A stretch of 64,000 nucleotides of DNA from UBA6168 sp964423205 (GCA_964423205.1 CAYRDX010000012.1:16264-80263); one strand, 5' to 3'. Counted from the first letter of the stretch, positions 37,168 through 45,601 are shown. Numbers and translations: made by a program. The notes: generated from the sequence alone by a model not told the origin.

Positions 37168-38814
37168 TCAACCCTGTTCCCTTACCAAGTCCAGCCCGGT
37201 GCGCAGGATCTGCTGCAGGGGTTGTTTTGAGGTACAGGCAAATTCACAAAGAGCTACATCTTCTTCGATGAGTTCGTGAATGCCAAGACCTTCCATGTTT
37301 TCATAGTCATTGGTAAGTATGGCTTTCATCAGATGTTGCGGATATAAGTCCATTGGTAGCAGGGCTTCGTATTCACCCGTGACCACAAATGCGCGTTTCT
37401 CACCATGTACGTTGGTGTCGGCTTTGTACTTCTTATTGGGTTTCAGGAAGTTGCTGAAAGTACGGGAAACAGTTGGAGTAGATTTTCCAGGAATCAACCA
37501 GCCAAAAATTTCATAATAATCACCCTCTTCTACTACAGTAATTTGGTCATCGTAGTGATTCAGGAAGTTGGCAGCGCCTTTTGCTTGTCCTGAAAGAACA
37601 TCACCTGAAATGATACGGATATGGTCATCTTTCAGATTGTCTTTCAGCAGTTCACCGATATTGGCACCAGCATAAGTGCGCACATATTTGGCTTCTTTCA
37701 GTTCTGACCCTGTTAAGGCAACTACTCTTTCCGCGTTGTAGCGGCCTTCGGCAAACAGAGTACCCAAAGTGATAACTTCCTGTACGCCCAGTGTCCAAAC
37801 CATCGACTTCGGCCCGATAGGAGCTGAGTGATGAATCTGCACACCGACATTGCCTGCCGGGTGTTTGCCATGGAACCAACGCTTTTCAACTCCGGTCGCT
37901 TCTGTAAATATTTTCGATGGAGCATTCTTTTCACTGGCATTGAGCCCCAGGTAAACTTTACCTGAAGTGAGTTTGCCAAGTACATCCAGGCCTTTCTGGA
38001 ATGCTTCACCCCTGCCTTCAACCACAAAATTGAGGTCTGGTGCAAGAGGAGCAGAATCGAAGGTGGAAATGAAGATATTGTCCGGAACATCGTTTTGGCC
38101 TGCAACGATATCAAAAGGACGCTGGCGCAGCAATGTCCAACCTCCAGTATCCATAAGGAAGTTCACCAGGTCGGCACGGCTTGCTTTTGCGAAATCAAAA
38201 GCAGGGAGTTTGCGGTATTCCTGTTTTTTATCAGCCAAAATAACTACTTCCGTAATGGCTCTTCTGTCACCACGGTTGATGGCCACAACTTCACCACTTA
38301 CAGGTGCGACATACTTAATGTCGGTGAAAGTTTTGTCGTGAAAAATGTGATCTCCTGCCTTCACTGTATCTCCAACCTGTACCACTACTTTTGGAATAGG
38401 AGCAATACCTCTGAAATTGGGTGGCTGTACAGCGAATGTCAGAGCCTGAACCTTTTCATCGATTTCTTTCTTGGCAGCACCTTTAAGCTTGATGTCAAAA
38501 CCTTTCCTGAGGATGGTTACATTGGCACCATTGGCATAAGAAGGTATCTTTGGACCGAACAGGCCGGCCAAACTTGGAAAAAAGAAAAATGAGGCGCCAT
38601 GAACTGGTGCGCCGGATGGTTTAGCTTGCATTCTATTTCGATTATAAACTACCTGGACAACCACAAATAAAGCTATCACGACAACGATGGGAAGAAAACC
38701 TTCCAGAAACCATACTTCGTTATAGTGCTTAGCAACTTGAGCTTGCCCAAGCAAGGATAGTATTAGGAGAAAAGCCAGCAGAAAAAGTCGCCTTGTTTTG
38801 ATTAGCATTTTCAA
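37168..38814 (-). CDS. nqrA: Na+-NQR subunit A with unusual N-terminal membrane anchor
   Basis: 548 residues, about 100 longer than the usual 445-450. The NqrA body begins near residue 97 (VTILRKGFDIKLKG) and is complete: APVSGEVVAINRGDRRAITEVV, TFDSAPLAPDLNF, GVQIHHSAPIGP, then the C-terminal CEFACTSKQPLQQILR. Residues 1-95 contain a signal-peptide-like helix (KTRRLFLLAFLLILSLLGQAQ) and a second hydrophobic helix (GFLPIVVVIALFVVVQVV, about 39-56) followed by a basic YNRNRM stop-transfer and a low-complexity FFFFP segment. Known NqrA is a cytoplasmic-side peripheral subunit without such helices. A start at Met62 (38631) would drop both helices, but the upstream frame is protein-like and follows a promoter. 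First gene of the operon. Confidence 0.92.
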   Translation of the reverse strand: MKMLIKTRRLFLLAFLLILSLLGQAQVAKHYNEVWFLEGFLPIVVVIALFVVVQVVYNRNRMQAKPSGAPVHGASFFFFPSLAGLFGPKIPSYANGANVTILRKGFDIKLKGAAKKEIDEKVQALTFAVQPPNFRGIAPIPKVVVQVGDTVKAGDHIFHDKTFTDIKYVAPVSGEVVAINRGDRRAITEVVILADKKQEYRKLPAFDFAKASRADLVNFLMDTGGWTLLRQRPFDIVAGQNDVPDNIFISTFDSAPLAPDLNFVVEGRGEAFQKGLDVLGKLTSGKVYLGLNASEKNAPSKIFTEATGVEKRWFHGKHPAGNVGVQIHHSAPIGPKSMVWTLGVQEVITLGTLFAEGRYNAERVVALTGSELKEAKYVRTYAGANIGELLKDNLKDDHIRIISGDVLSGQAKGAANFLNHYDDQITVVEEGDYYEIFGWLIPGKSTPTVSRTFSNFLKPNKKYKADTNVHGEKRAFVVTGEYEALLPMDLYPQHLMKAILTNDYENMEGLGIHELIEEDVALCEFACTSKQPLQQILRTGLDLVREQG

Positions 38815-39230
38815 AGCTGGTGGTTTAAGATTGCTTTTTTCAAAGCTTTAAATCACAGAATACTTTGGGAAAGGCTCCAGTTGATATCATTAGAACAAGT
38901 CAATAACAATTAAGGAACCCTTAAAATCGGCGCAAATTTAAAAAAGGTTTGAATTAGTGGTAGGAACGTCAAGTCTTTATTAATGTACTGATAAATGTCA
39001 TTACAATTCAGAAAGTCTGCAATTGCACTGTGGTTTGTAATAATGATTTGTAAGGAGGCTGTAAATTGCCAGCACATTTTATGTCATACATAAAATTTCG
39101 GGATTGGTTTTATTTGATAAATCTTGGAGAACGGTGACCAATGTTAATGCTTCATACATAACAAGGATTACTGGTACGGGCAGTTTACCTTGTCAGCTTG
39201 TAATAATCCTCTGCAAAGCGACATGATGAA
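38815..39230. other. Divergent region between nqrA and the PorP/SprF gene
   Basis: 416 bp with no gene. A TAAATTTG box facing nqrA lies at 38933. No convincing box was seen for the rightward gene, although the region near 39040-39170 is AT-rich. Confidence 0.6.
38933..38940 (-). promoter_or_regulatory. Putative -7 box (TAAATTTG) of the nqr operon
   Basis: Minus-strand TAAATTTG fits TAnnTTTG; predicted leader about 110 nt before the nqrA ATG at 38814. Confidence 0.5.
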
Positions 39231-40211
39231 ATGAAAGGAATAGTAGAAAACATTTTAGTCTTTTGTTTGACCATAATCACCTGCACTTGTGTGGCACCCA
39301 ACAAAGTTTTGGCCCAATACATTCGCAGCTCCATTCTGAATCATCAACTGGATGCGCTGTTTTTCAATCCTGGGGTGGCAGGAAGCGCCGCATACCTATA
39401 TTTTGATGCAACTTACCTGACCAGCTTTACTGGTGGCTCCAATCTGTCGCGCAGCGCATTGGTAAGTATTCATAGCCCCAGTGGTTCAGAGGGTTTAGCT
39501 GGTGTCGGGGGAACATTGCAGTTTTTTAAGTCGTCACAATTTGGAGAACTCAGCGTTCGTCCCGTCTACAGCAGGATGTTCCCATTGAGATATGGCACCT
39601 TGTCGGCCGGAGCAGTTGTAGGGCTGAACTATTTCGATTTCGACGATGATGGTTTTGGCGTTATTCCTGAAAATTTTTCATCAGTTGAGTCGGGTTTTGG
39701 TATCTATTATTCCAGTAAAAAGATTTTTGCCGGGATTTCAGCTCCCAATCTATTTGAGGTGGACCTGTTTGCCGAAAAGGGTAGCATCAGCGTGATACCA
39801 AGGGAAAGGGCGGTAAACTTTCATTCAGGAACTCTTTTTAGGCTGTATGACAACATCAAAGCCCGGCCGATGATTCTGCTGCGGTATGCGGATTTGTATT
39901 TCTTGCCAAAGGATGCCAATAATATCCAGGGCAGTGAAAACATGAAGAGTATTGACTTTATGCCATCCTTTGTGGTGGATGACACTTACCTCATCGGTTT
40001 GCTTTACGGCTACAGCTCATATACCCACGGGAATAATCTTAGCCGTTTGGGGGTCTCAGCGACAGTATTATTCGGACAGTTTCATATTGGTTATGCTATT
40101 CAAAGAAACGGCGGCGAACAGTTGGGTGTGGAATTGCCCATGATTCACATTGTAAATGCCGGATACATTTTTGGAAAATCGGATAAAACAGGAGCCGGAA
40201 GAATCTATTAA
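39231..40211 (+). CDS. PorP/SprF-family T9SS-associated outer-membrane protein
   Basis: 326 residues with a signal sequence (ILVFCLTIITCTCVAPNKVLAQ) and the family hallmark near the N-terminus, LNHQLDALFFNPGVAGSAA, followed by alternating beta-strands and glycine turns typical of a small barrel (LSAGAVVGLNYF, YYSSKKIFAGISAPNLFEVD, HIVNAGYIFGKSD). PorP/SprF proteins act with the type IX secretion system, some of them anchoring specific cargo such as SprB-like adhesins. No large adhesin gene is adjacent here. The stop codon is immediately followed by repeat copy A. Confidence 0.88.
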   Translation: MKGIVENILVFCLTIITCTCVAPNKVLAQYIRSSILNHQLDALFFNPGVAGSAAYLYFDATYLTSFTGGSNLSRSALVSIHSPSGSEGLAGVGGTLQFFKSSQFGELSVRPVYSRMFPLRYGTLSAGAVVGLNYFDFDDDGFGVIPENFSSVESGFGIYYSSKKIFAGISAPNLFEVDLFAEKGSISVIPRERAVNFHSGTLFRLYDNIKARPMILLRYADLYFLPKDANNIQGSENMKSIDFMPSFVVDDTYLIGLLYGYSSYTHGNNLSRLGVSATVLFGQFHIGYAIQRNGGEQLGVELPMIHIVNAGYIFGKSDKTGAGRIY

Positions 40212-40350
40212 GGAAAAAGTAAAAAGGCAAAAGGCAAAAGGAAAAAGGCAAAATGCCATATGGCACAAATACAGGGGCAAGCAGCCAACCGCCAACTGAT
40301 TTTCAAGTGGTTAAGAAAATAATTTGGCTACTTTATTTTTGACTCATTAC
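40212..40350. repeat. Dispersed repeat family, copy A (fills porP-pnuC gap)
   Basis: Starts directly after the PorP/SprF stop codon with a GTAAAAAGGCAAAAGGCAAAAG arm, continues through CAGCCAACCGCCAACTG and the conserved core ATTTTCAAGTGGTTAAGAAA, and ends in CTTTATTTTTGACTCATTAC five bases before the pnuC ATG. Its end supplies a TATTTTTG box (40334-40341). Confidence 0.85.
40334..40341 (+). promoter_or_regulatory. Repeat-borne -7 box (TATTTTTG) for pnuC
   Basis: TATTTTTG fits TAnnTTTG and is part of the conserved end of repeat copy A. Transcription would begin near 40348, eight bases before the pnuC start. Confidence 0.5.
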
Positions 40351-40355
40351 TAACT

Positions 40356-40946
40356 ATGAATTTTACACCACTGGAGATTTTTGCGAGCATTTTCACTTTG
40401 GTCTGTGTCTGGTTCACGGTGAAGCGCAACATCCTGTGCTGGCCTTTCGGCATTATTGGTGTGAGTCTCTATTTCATTGTCTTTTACCAAAACAAGCTAT
40501 ATGCTGATATGGGCTTACAGGTGGTTTATTTTGCACAAAGCGTTTATGGCTGGTATTTTTGGTTACATGGCAAAAAGGAAGATGAGGGAAGTGTGCCAAT
40601 CAGAAACCTTTCTCAGAAAGGATGGCTACTTTTGATTCCCATAACACTGAGTACTATTTTGCTGATAGGTTACCTCTCGACAGTATTCACGGATACTGAC
40701 GTGGCTTATTTTGATGCTACTGTTGCCACGGTAAGCCTGGTTGCCAATATGCTGCTGGCCAGAAAAATTATCGACAACTGGTATTTGTGGATTGCAGTAG
40801 ATGTCGTCTATGTTGGTCTGTTCCTGTTCAAAGGCCTGTACATTACAGCTGCCCTTTATGTCATTTTCTTTTTCATGGCCATCACCGGATTGCTGGAATG
40901 GCGGAAGGAAAAAGCAACGCAGGCTTTGCATACGTGGCAGATTTGA
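40356..40946 (+). CDS. pnuC: PnuC-family nicotinamide riboside (or related vitamin) transporter
   Basis: 196 residues with about seven hydrophobic segments. Family features: CWPFGIIGVSLYFIVFYQNKLYADMGLQ and QSVYGWYFWLHG near the middle, and IDNWYLWIAVDVVYVGLFLFKG later. PnuC proteins carry nicotinamide riboside by facilitated diffusion; related forms carry thiamine or riboflavin, and no riboswitch or kinase gene beside it settles which. Its upstream region consists wholly of repeat copy A, so its promoter is probably repeat-derived. Confidence 0.9.
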   Translation: MNFTPLEIFASIFTLVCVWFTVKRNILCWPFGIIGVSLYFIVFYQNKLYADMGLQVVYFAQSVYGWYFWLHGKKEDEGSVPIRNLSQKGWLLLIPITLSTILLIGYLSTVFTDTDVAYFDATVATVSLVANMLLARKIIDNWYLWIAVDVVYVGLFLFKGLYITAALYVIFFFMAITGLLEWRKEKATQALHTWQI

Positions 40947-41032
40947 GAAATTAGAAATTAGAAACTGGAAATTGCTTGTCCCATGGTCGAGCACTTGAAA
41001 TCAAGGGCTAGTCATCAGACAACTCAAGCCAT

Positions 41033-41086
41033 TCAAACCCCTCAAACAATTCAAACCCCTCAAACCCCTCAAACAATTCAAACCCC
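41033..41086. repeat. Six 9-nt tandem units (TCAAACCCC / TCAAACAAT)
   Basis: Six 9-nt units in the order X Y X X Y X, where X is TCAAACCCC and Y is TCAAACAAT. The tract lies 11 nt beyond the stop of the small gene at 41098. It is one of the few tandem tracts here whose period is not 7. Confidence 0.9.
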
Positions 41087-41097
41087 TCGAAGCATCC

Positions 41098-41376
41098 CTA
41101 ATCTTCCTCTTCTATGGAAGTATCGTTGAGTTGCTTGAAAAACTTTCCGCTTTTTTCACTCAGAATTCCCGAATCAAAATCTATGGTCTTTAGAATCTCA
41201 ATGAGTACCTCTATGCGCGCTTCTGTTTCGTAAAATTTGTTGATGATGACTATTTTTCTGTTCTCAACAATGCAATACCCGGAATTGAAAGTCCCCTTTT
41301 CATACCTGACGATGTAGCCTATTTCACTGAACAGGAGTTCGAGCTTTTGGAGAGAGTGCCGGGTGTAATTAATCAT
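41098..41376 (-). CDS. Small conserved Bacteroidota protein of unknown function
   Basis: 92 residues from MINYTRHSLQKLELLFSEIG. The upstream frame (to 41547) translates repeat copy B and is not protein. The sequence continues IVRYEKGTFNSGYCIVEN and RKIVIINKFYETEARIEVL, a pattern I recall from small conserved Bacteroidota proteins without assigned function, predicted as a mixed alpha/beta domain. Acidic C-terminus (NDTSIEEED). The gene starts 28 nt from the GTAAAAAGG end of repeat copy B, so its expression signals would lie in or near the repeat. Confidence 0.75.
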   Translation of the reverse strand: MINYTRHSLQKLELLFSEIGYIVRYEKGTFNSGYCIVENRKIVIINKFYETEARIEVLIEILKTIDFDSGILSEKSGKFFKQLNDTSIEEED

Positions 41377-41403
41377 AGGAAGGAATTTTGGCAAAAGGCA
41401 AAA

Positions 41404-41629
41404 GTAAAAAGGCAAAAGGAAATTGGAAATTGGACCCCGAGTACTCGGGGGAAATTGGAAAATAACCAAGCCCCAGCAACCAACTGCCAACTGCCAACCG
41501 CCAACCCCGAAGGGGCATGCAGCCAACCGCCAACCGCCAACAGCCAACCCCGAAGGGGCAAGCAGCCAACAGCCAACTGATTTTCAAGTGGTTTAGAAAA
41601 CACGGGCAACTTTATTTTTGACTCATTAC
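41404..41629. repeat. Dispersed repeat family, copy B (226 bp)
   Basis: Heptad-rich arm (GTAAAAAGGCAAAAGG), perfect palindrome CCCCGAGTACTCGGGG (41435-41450), runs of AACTGCC/AACCGCC units, two CCCCGAAGGGG hairpins, the core ATTTTCAAGTGGTTTAGAAAA and the end CAACTTTATTTTTGACTCATTAC (TATTTTTG at 41613-41620, facing right). Copy D at 49494-49719 is its near-identical inverted twin. Confidence 0.95.
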
Positions 41630-41843
41630 CCAATGCGCAAATATCGCAAATTGCCTGTATGTATGAGGGTTTGGGATGCCTGGCCTTTTTCAGAATTATA
41701 TTGTAATTATTAACTTTCTCACGAACGAGAATTTTAAATAATCAACATAATTTGAAATAAAACTATGAAAGTTGTTGATTTCACAACAAAAAGAATTTAA
41801 TTTAGTGGCGCAACTACTAAATTGATAAACCAAAATTTATTTT

Positions 41844-42227
41844 ATGAAGACACACCATCGTGAAATCCTTATTTATTACAATCCTGATTCCAGCAACGAC
41901 AGAAAGACTGTTGCACATGCACAAAGTCTCGTGCCTCATGTTGTGACCTACAGTTTCGACAAAGCCCCGTCAACAGGTAGAAGTTGGCAACAAATTGTTA
42001 AAGCATTAAACCTGCACCCTAAAAGGTTGATGAACAAAGCTCATCCTTATTATCAGGAGCATTTGGCCGGTAAGGAGTTCGATGATGCAGATTGGATCAA
42101 CATAATCATGAAAAATCCCTCATTGATTAAAGCACCTATAGCTATTCGCGGAGACAAAGCGGTGTTGTGTGTAAATGCAACTGTCATTTATCAGTTGAAC
42201 ATTGAGAGCGACCTTGTCATCAGTTAA
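41844..42227 (+). CDS. ArsC/Spx-type thioredoxin-fold protein lacking the catalytic Cys
   Basis: 127 residues. The C-terminal half fits the ArsC/Spx family (KALNLHPKRLMNKAHPYYQE; IIMKNPSLIKAPIAIRGDKA with the conserved LI-x-x-PI segment). The N-terminal strand reads ILIYYNPDSSNDRKTVAHAQ where arsenate reductases have C-x5-R and Spx has CxxC; no Cys is present there, and the only Cys (VLCVNA) is far away. It is therefore not a functional arsenate reductase of the standard type; a regulatory or binding role is possible. Ends at a clear terminator. Confidence 0.8.
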   Translation: MKTHHREILIYYNPDSSNDRKTVAHAQSLVPHVVTYSFDKAPSTGRSWQQIVKALNLHPKRLMNKAHPYYQEHLAGKEFDDADWINIIMKNPSLIKAPIAIRGDKAVLCVNATVIYQLNIESDLVIS

Positions 42228-42289
42228 TGGTAAACCACACTAAATAACCCTGCATTGACCTTTACTACTTTTAAAGGTGTTAAAGGAGG

Positions 42290-42322
42290 CGGAGAATCAT
42301 TGTATTCTCCGTTTTCTTTTTA
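42290..42322 (+). terminator. Terminator after the ArsC-like gene
   Basis: Perfect 8-bp stem CGGAGAAT/ATTCTCCG (42290-42297, 42304-42311) followed by TTTTCTTTTT. Confidence 0.88.
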
Positions 42323-42328
42323 GTCTCG

Positions 42329-42361
42329 TTTGGGTTGGGCCAACGCTAATCCTTATGTTTG
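42329..42361 (+). promoter_or_regulatory. Bacteroidota promoter for the DUF3127 gene
   Basis: TTTG (-33, 42329-42332) and TATGTTTG (-7, 42354-42361) spaced by 21 nt, the best complete match to the phylum consensus in the window; 46 nt upstream of the ATG. Confidence 0.65.
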
Positions 42362-42406
42362 CAGCTTTCATAAATAATTCAATAACCCAACATACAAAAG
42401 AGGATT

Positions 42407-42769
42407 ATGCAAAGCTTTGAGATAGAAGGCAAATTGCTGAAGAAATACGAAACCGAGAGCAAAACTGCAACCTTTCAGGCCAGAGAGTTTGTCCTGGAAA
42501 TTCAGGATGGAAATTATCCGCAGTTTATAAAATTTCAGATGACTCAAGATCGCTGCTCCATGCTGGATGCCTACGAAGAAGGGGAGAGCATAAAAGTGCA
42601 ATTCGACCTGCGTGGTCGCGAATGGCAGGGCAAGTATTTCACGAACCTGAATGCCTGGCGTCTGGAAAAAGCAGGTGACAAAACTTCCGCAGCTCCTTCC
42701 TCTGATAATTTTGACTTTCCCGAAGCCTCCGATGAGCCAATGGAGATAAATGAGGATCTGCCGTTTTAA
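42407..42769 (+). CDS. DUF3127 protein with SSB-like acidic tip
   Basis: 120 residues. The first 85 form the DUF3127 domain (SFEIEGKLLKKYETESKTA; FVLEIQDGNYPQFIKFQMT; IKVQFDLRGREWQGKYFTN), predicted to be an OB-fold-like barrel. A Ser/Pro/Asp-rich linker leads to the final residues EPMEINEDLPF, which closely resemble the C-terminal tip of bacterial single-stranded-DNA-binding protein (DDxPF). This suggests a nucleic-acid-related role or contact with SSB partner proteins; the inference rests on the tip and predicted fold only. It has its own promoter and is a single-gene unit. Confidence 0.85.
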   Translation: MQSFEIEGKLLKKYETESKTATFQAREFVLEIQDGNYPQFIKFQMTQDRCSMLDAYEEGESIKVQFDLRGREWQGKYFTNLNAWRLEKAGDKTSAAPSSDNFDFPEASDEPMEINEDLPF

Positions 42770-42774
42770 TTAGT

Positions 42775-43080
42775 TGAGCCTGTTGAGAAAGTTCAGAAGG
42801 TCTGTCAGGTTATGTGTTTTGTAATTTCACCGCAAAACCTCTCAACCCTCTCAACCAGGGCTGATTGGGTCTATTTTATAAGGGTTTTTTGATTTCAGAT
42901 TTAAGATATCAGACGTATCCCGATAGCTATCGGGATTTGATTTTTCGGGACGCAAACGGCCGGTTCTTGTCTCGGAAAATCAAAAATCTGATATCGTCAA
43001 TCATATATCGTCAATCAAAAACCAGTCAAAAACCAGAACCAATCAACCCTACCTCTCAACCTTCTTGACTTTCTTAACTT
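42775..43080. repeat. About 300-bp imperfect long inverted repeat with central palindromes
   Basis: The left side (GTTGAGAAAGTTCAGAAGGT; then AGGGCTGATTGGGTCT; then GATATCAG) is matched in inverted order on the right (CTGATATC; AGAACCAATCAACCCT; ACCTTCTTGACTTTCTTAAC). Inside lie the perfect palindrome ATCCCGATAGCTATCGGGAT (42917-42936) and a GATTTTTCGGGAC/GTCTCGGAAAATC hairpin. A 67-codon frame crossing it is not protein-like. Confidence 0.8.
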
Positions 43081-43103
43081 TCTTTACCCTCCAACCACAA
43101 CAA

Positions 43104-45539
43104 TCAATGACTCAGCCATAATAAGGGAACAGGTATTTTTTTACCCTGGTCGTCCTCCATCCATAATTCCAAACCCCTTCCACCTTTCTTTTGAAAATAA
43201 GTCAGCCTGATACTATGCGAGCCTTTATTCAGGGCAATACTTCCAGCTACTTCTTTCATTCCATGCAAGCCATCATTGTCAATCACAGTTTGGCCTGCAA
43301 TGCTGAGCTTTGAACCATCATCGGATTGACAAATAAAAGTGTAAGTGCCGGTTTTGGGCACAGTCAGGGTTCCCGTAAATGCAAGTCCGAAGTCGGATTC
43401 CTGGTTAACTGACTGTAATCCGATTTGCTGAACTGGAGTCTCAATTTCAGGTTTCAATTGGTCGAAATCGGGAAGTGAGTCCCAGCTGCCTGAATAGGTT
43501 TTCATAAGAAGCCCGGTAGTGGTACCTATATTTCCGCTCGCTTCAATAGCACTGACTTTCTCGAATTCAAATAAATGCGCCCGGCTTTTATTCCCATCGG
43601 GCCATGAGGCGCGGGTATAAAACCTGGAGGATTTCCTGAGTGTAAATGGCCTGCGATATTTCTTCCATTTTGCCGTAGGCCCAAGTTCTTTCATATTGTA
43701 CTCCATTTGCCCTCCGGGCAATACAGAAACCAGTTCCACTTTTGTTTTACCTGAAAATATCCTGGCGCTTGTTGCAGGTTCTGGTGGCAAATAGCCTCCA
43801 TGAGCCAGCTTCATCAGGTGTGGGTCCATTTTCTGAAGTTTGCGGTCATAGGTAACCAGTCCGTTGTTCTCAGTCTCTATGTCGCTGAGTTGCGTATAAA
43901 CGGCTGCACTCAGGCCCAAGGTATCAATCATCGGTTTTAGAGAGCGGAAAAGGTTTTCGTATTTCAGAAGCAGTTCTTCAGAAGAACTGACCAATTGATA
44001 ACCCCAACCGTCATGAGTCCACATATGTCCGGGTACATTGAGCCCCAACCCGCCAAACTCACCTAAAACGGTAGCGCGCTTTTCTTCTGGCTGTGGCGCA
44101 GCTGGTCCTGGATAAGCATGTATGTCTTTGATATCGCCGGTACCTTCATCCGTCCAGCCACTTGCACTGTTTACCAGGCGTGTTGGGTCCCAGGTCTTTA
44201 TTTCAGAAGTGTATCTTTCCGTATCGTGCTGGCCCCAGCCTTCGTTGAAAGGTACCCATATAATGATAGAAGGATGATTGCTCAGGCCATTAACCATAGC
44301 TTTCATTTCCAGATGAAATTGCTCCTTGTGCTCATCAATCAGGTTCAGTGCGTTGGGCATATCCTGCCATACCAGCATGCCCATTTTATCGCAGAGGTAA
44401 TACCAACGGGCGGGTTCCACTTTCACGTGCTTGCGAATCATGTTGAATCCCATGTTCTTCAGCATCCGGATATCATTCTCCATGGCTGCCTCAGTTGGTG
44501 CAGTGTACAATCCTTCCGGCCAGTAGCCCTGGTCGAGTACGCCCAATTGAAATACGGGCTTACCGTTCAGTAAAATGCGGGTGAATCCTTTTTCGTCTTT
44601 CCCAAGGCTTACCGAACGCATGCCGACATAGCTTTTGACTTTATCAACGACATTGTTGTTTTCATCGAGAATAAGCACTTCCAATTGATACAGGTAGGGG
44701 TCCTCAGGTGTCCAAAGTTTTGGCTCACCTATGCCAAGCATATGAGGTGAATTCACCCTCCCCATTGATTCAGAAATAACAAATCCCATGTGGTAAACAC
44801 GGGTTATGACGCGGTGAAAAGGCGATCTTTCCATGTTTGTCAGCACTTCCATATAAATCTGCCTGAGATTTTGTTGAGGCTGAATCTTAATCGAGCGGAT
44901 ATAAGTCTGAGGGACGGGTTCCAGCCAAACCGTTTGCCAGATGCCGGAAACAGGGGTGTACCAAATGCCCGTACTATTTAGTTTCTGCTTGCCGGTTGGC
45001 TGACCACTCATATTGGTTTGGTCTTTCACAGTTACTTCAATAGTCTGATCGGTGCCATCCACCAAAAGGTCTGTAATGTCGAAGCTAAATGCATCGTATC
45101 CGCCTTTGTGTGTGCCTGCAGGTTTGCCGTTTACAGAAACCTGTGCCTCCCAATCCACAGCGCCGAAATGCAGAAGTATTCGCTGGCCTTTCCATTCATC
45201 AGGAATCTGAAAGGTCCGTTTGTATTTCAAGATGTTGAATGGCTCAACTTTTTCCTTAACTCCCGATAACGCGGATTCCACAGCGAATGGAACCAGAATC
45301 TTTCCGGTATAGGAAGCATGCTGTGACATTTCACTTTGCATCTGAAAATCCCACAGTCCATTTAGATTCATCCAATTTTCCCTGGTCATTTGAGGACGTG
45401 GGTATTCGGGCAGGACTTCGGTTGGGCGATAACCCATGCTGTAAACAGTGGATAATGGGGAATAAGCCGCTTTCCAGGTTGGTTGAGCGAGGAGTATGTT
45501 TTGCGTCAGCAAAAGCAACAGAAAAAGACGTGATAACAT
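43104..45539 (-). CDS. Exported GH2-family glycosidase with C-terminal PA14-type domain
   Basis: 811 residues with a signal peptide (MLSRLFLLLLLTQNILLAQ). GH2 layout: sugar-binding jelly-roll (about 50-215, WMNLNGLWDF, VPFAVESALSG), immunoglobulin-like domain, then a TIM barrel with acid/base Glu in IIWVPFNEGWGQHD and the nucleophile Glu in VLGEFGGLGLN. A chitobiase/FN3-associated segment (TLRKSSRFYTRASW) follows, and the last 130 residues are a PA14-like carbohydrate-binding domain (GTYTFICQSDDGSKLSIAG, VIDNDGLHG). Likely beta-galactosidase, beta-mannosidase or beta-glucuronidase-type activity on an oligosaccharide; exact sugar not predictable. It stands alone and is not part of a recognisable polysaccharide-utilisation locus. 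Confidence 0.92.
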   Translation of the reverse strand: MLSRLFLLLLLTQNILLAQPTWKAAYSPLSTVYSMGYRPTEVLPEYPRPQMTRENWMNLNGLWDFQMQSEMSQHASYTGKILVPFAVESALSGVKEKVEPFNILKYKRTFQIPDEWKGQRILLHFGAVDWEAQVSVNGKPAGTHKGGYDAFSFDITDLLVDGTDQTIEVTVKDQTNMSGQPTGKQKLNSTGIWYTPVSGIWQTVWLEPVPQTYIRSIKIQPQQNLRQIYMEVLTNMERSPFHRVITRVYHMGFVISESMGRVNSPHMLGIGEPKLWTPEDPYLYQLEVLILDENNNVVDKVKSYVGMRSVSLGKDEKGFTRILLNGKPVFQLGVLDQGYWPEGLYTAPTEAAMENDIRMLKNMGFNMIRKHVKVEPARWYYLCDKMGMLVWQDMPNALNLIDEHKEQFHLEMKAMVNGLSNHPSIIIWVPFNEGWGQHDTERYTSEIKTWDPTRLVNSASGWTDEGTGDIKDIHAYPGPAAPQPEEKRATVLGEFGGLGLNVPGHMWTHDGWGYQLVSSSEELLLKYENLFRSLKPMIDTLGLSAAVYTQLSDIETENNGLVTYDRKLQKMDPHLMKLAHGGYLPPEPATSARIFSGKTKVELVSVLPGGQMEYNMKELGPTAKWKKYRRPFTLRKSSRFYTRASWPDGNKSRAHLFEFEKVSAIEASGNIGTTTGLLMKTYSGSWDSLPDFDQLKPEIETPVQQIGLQSVNQESDFGLAFTGTLTVPKTGTYTFICQSDDGSKLSIAGQTVIDNDGLHGMKEVAGSIALNKGSHSIRLTYFQKKGGRGLELWMEDDQGKKIPVPLLWLSH

Positions 45540-45601
45540 GATTGAATTGTTTTAATCCGGATTCTTGTAACCGGCACTTCAGGGAAATGCAGATTGGGTA
45601 T

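Noticed and set aside
39001..39230. Riboswitch or promoter before the PorP/SprF gene
   Set aside because: No TAnnTTTG match or conserved aptamer motif could be identified by eye.
41373..41633. An 86-codon leftward frame whose translation is almost identical to part of a frame at 49403-49879
   Set aside because: The shared translation comes from the near-identical DNA of repeat copies B and D. The composition (repeated LAVG/GWLLA) reflects heptad DNA and no protein family is recognisable.
42865..43068. 67-codon rightward frame between the DUF3127 and GH2 genes
   Set aside because: Lies inside a long imperfect inverted repeat and has no protein-like features.
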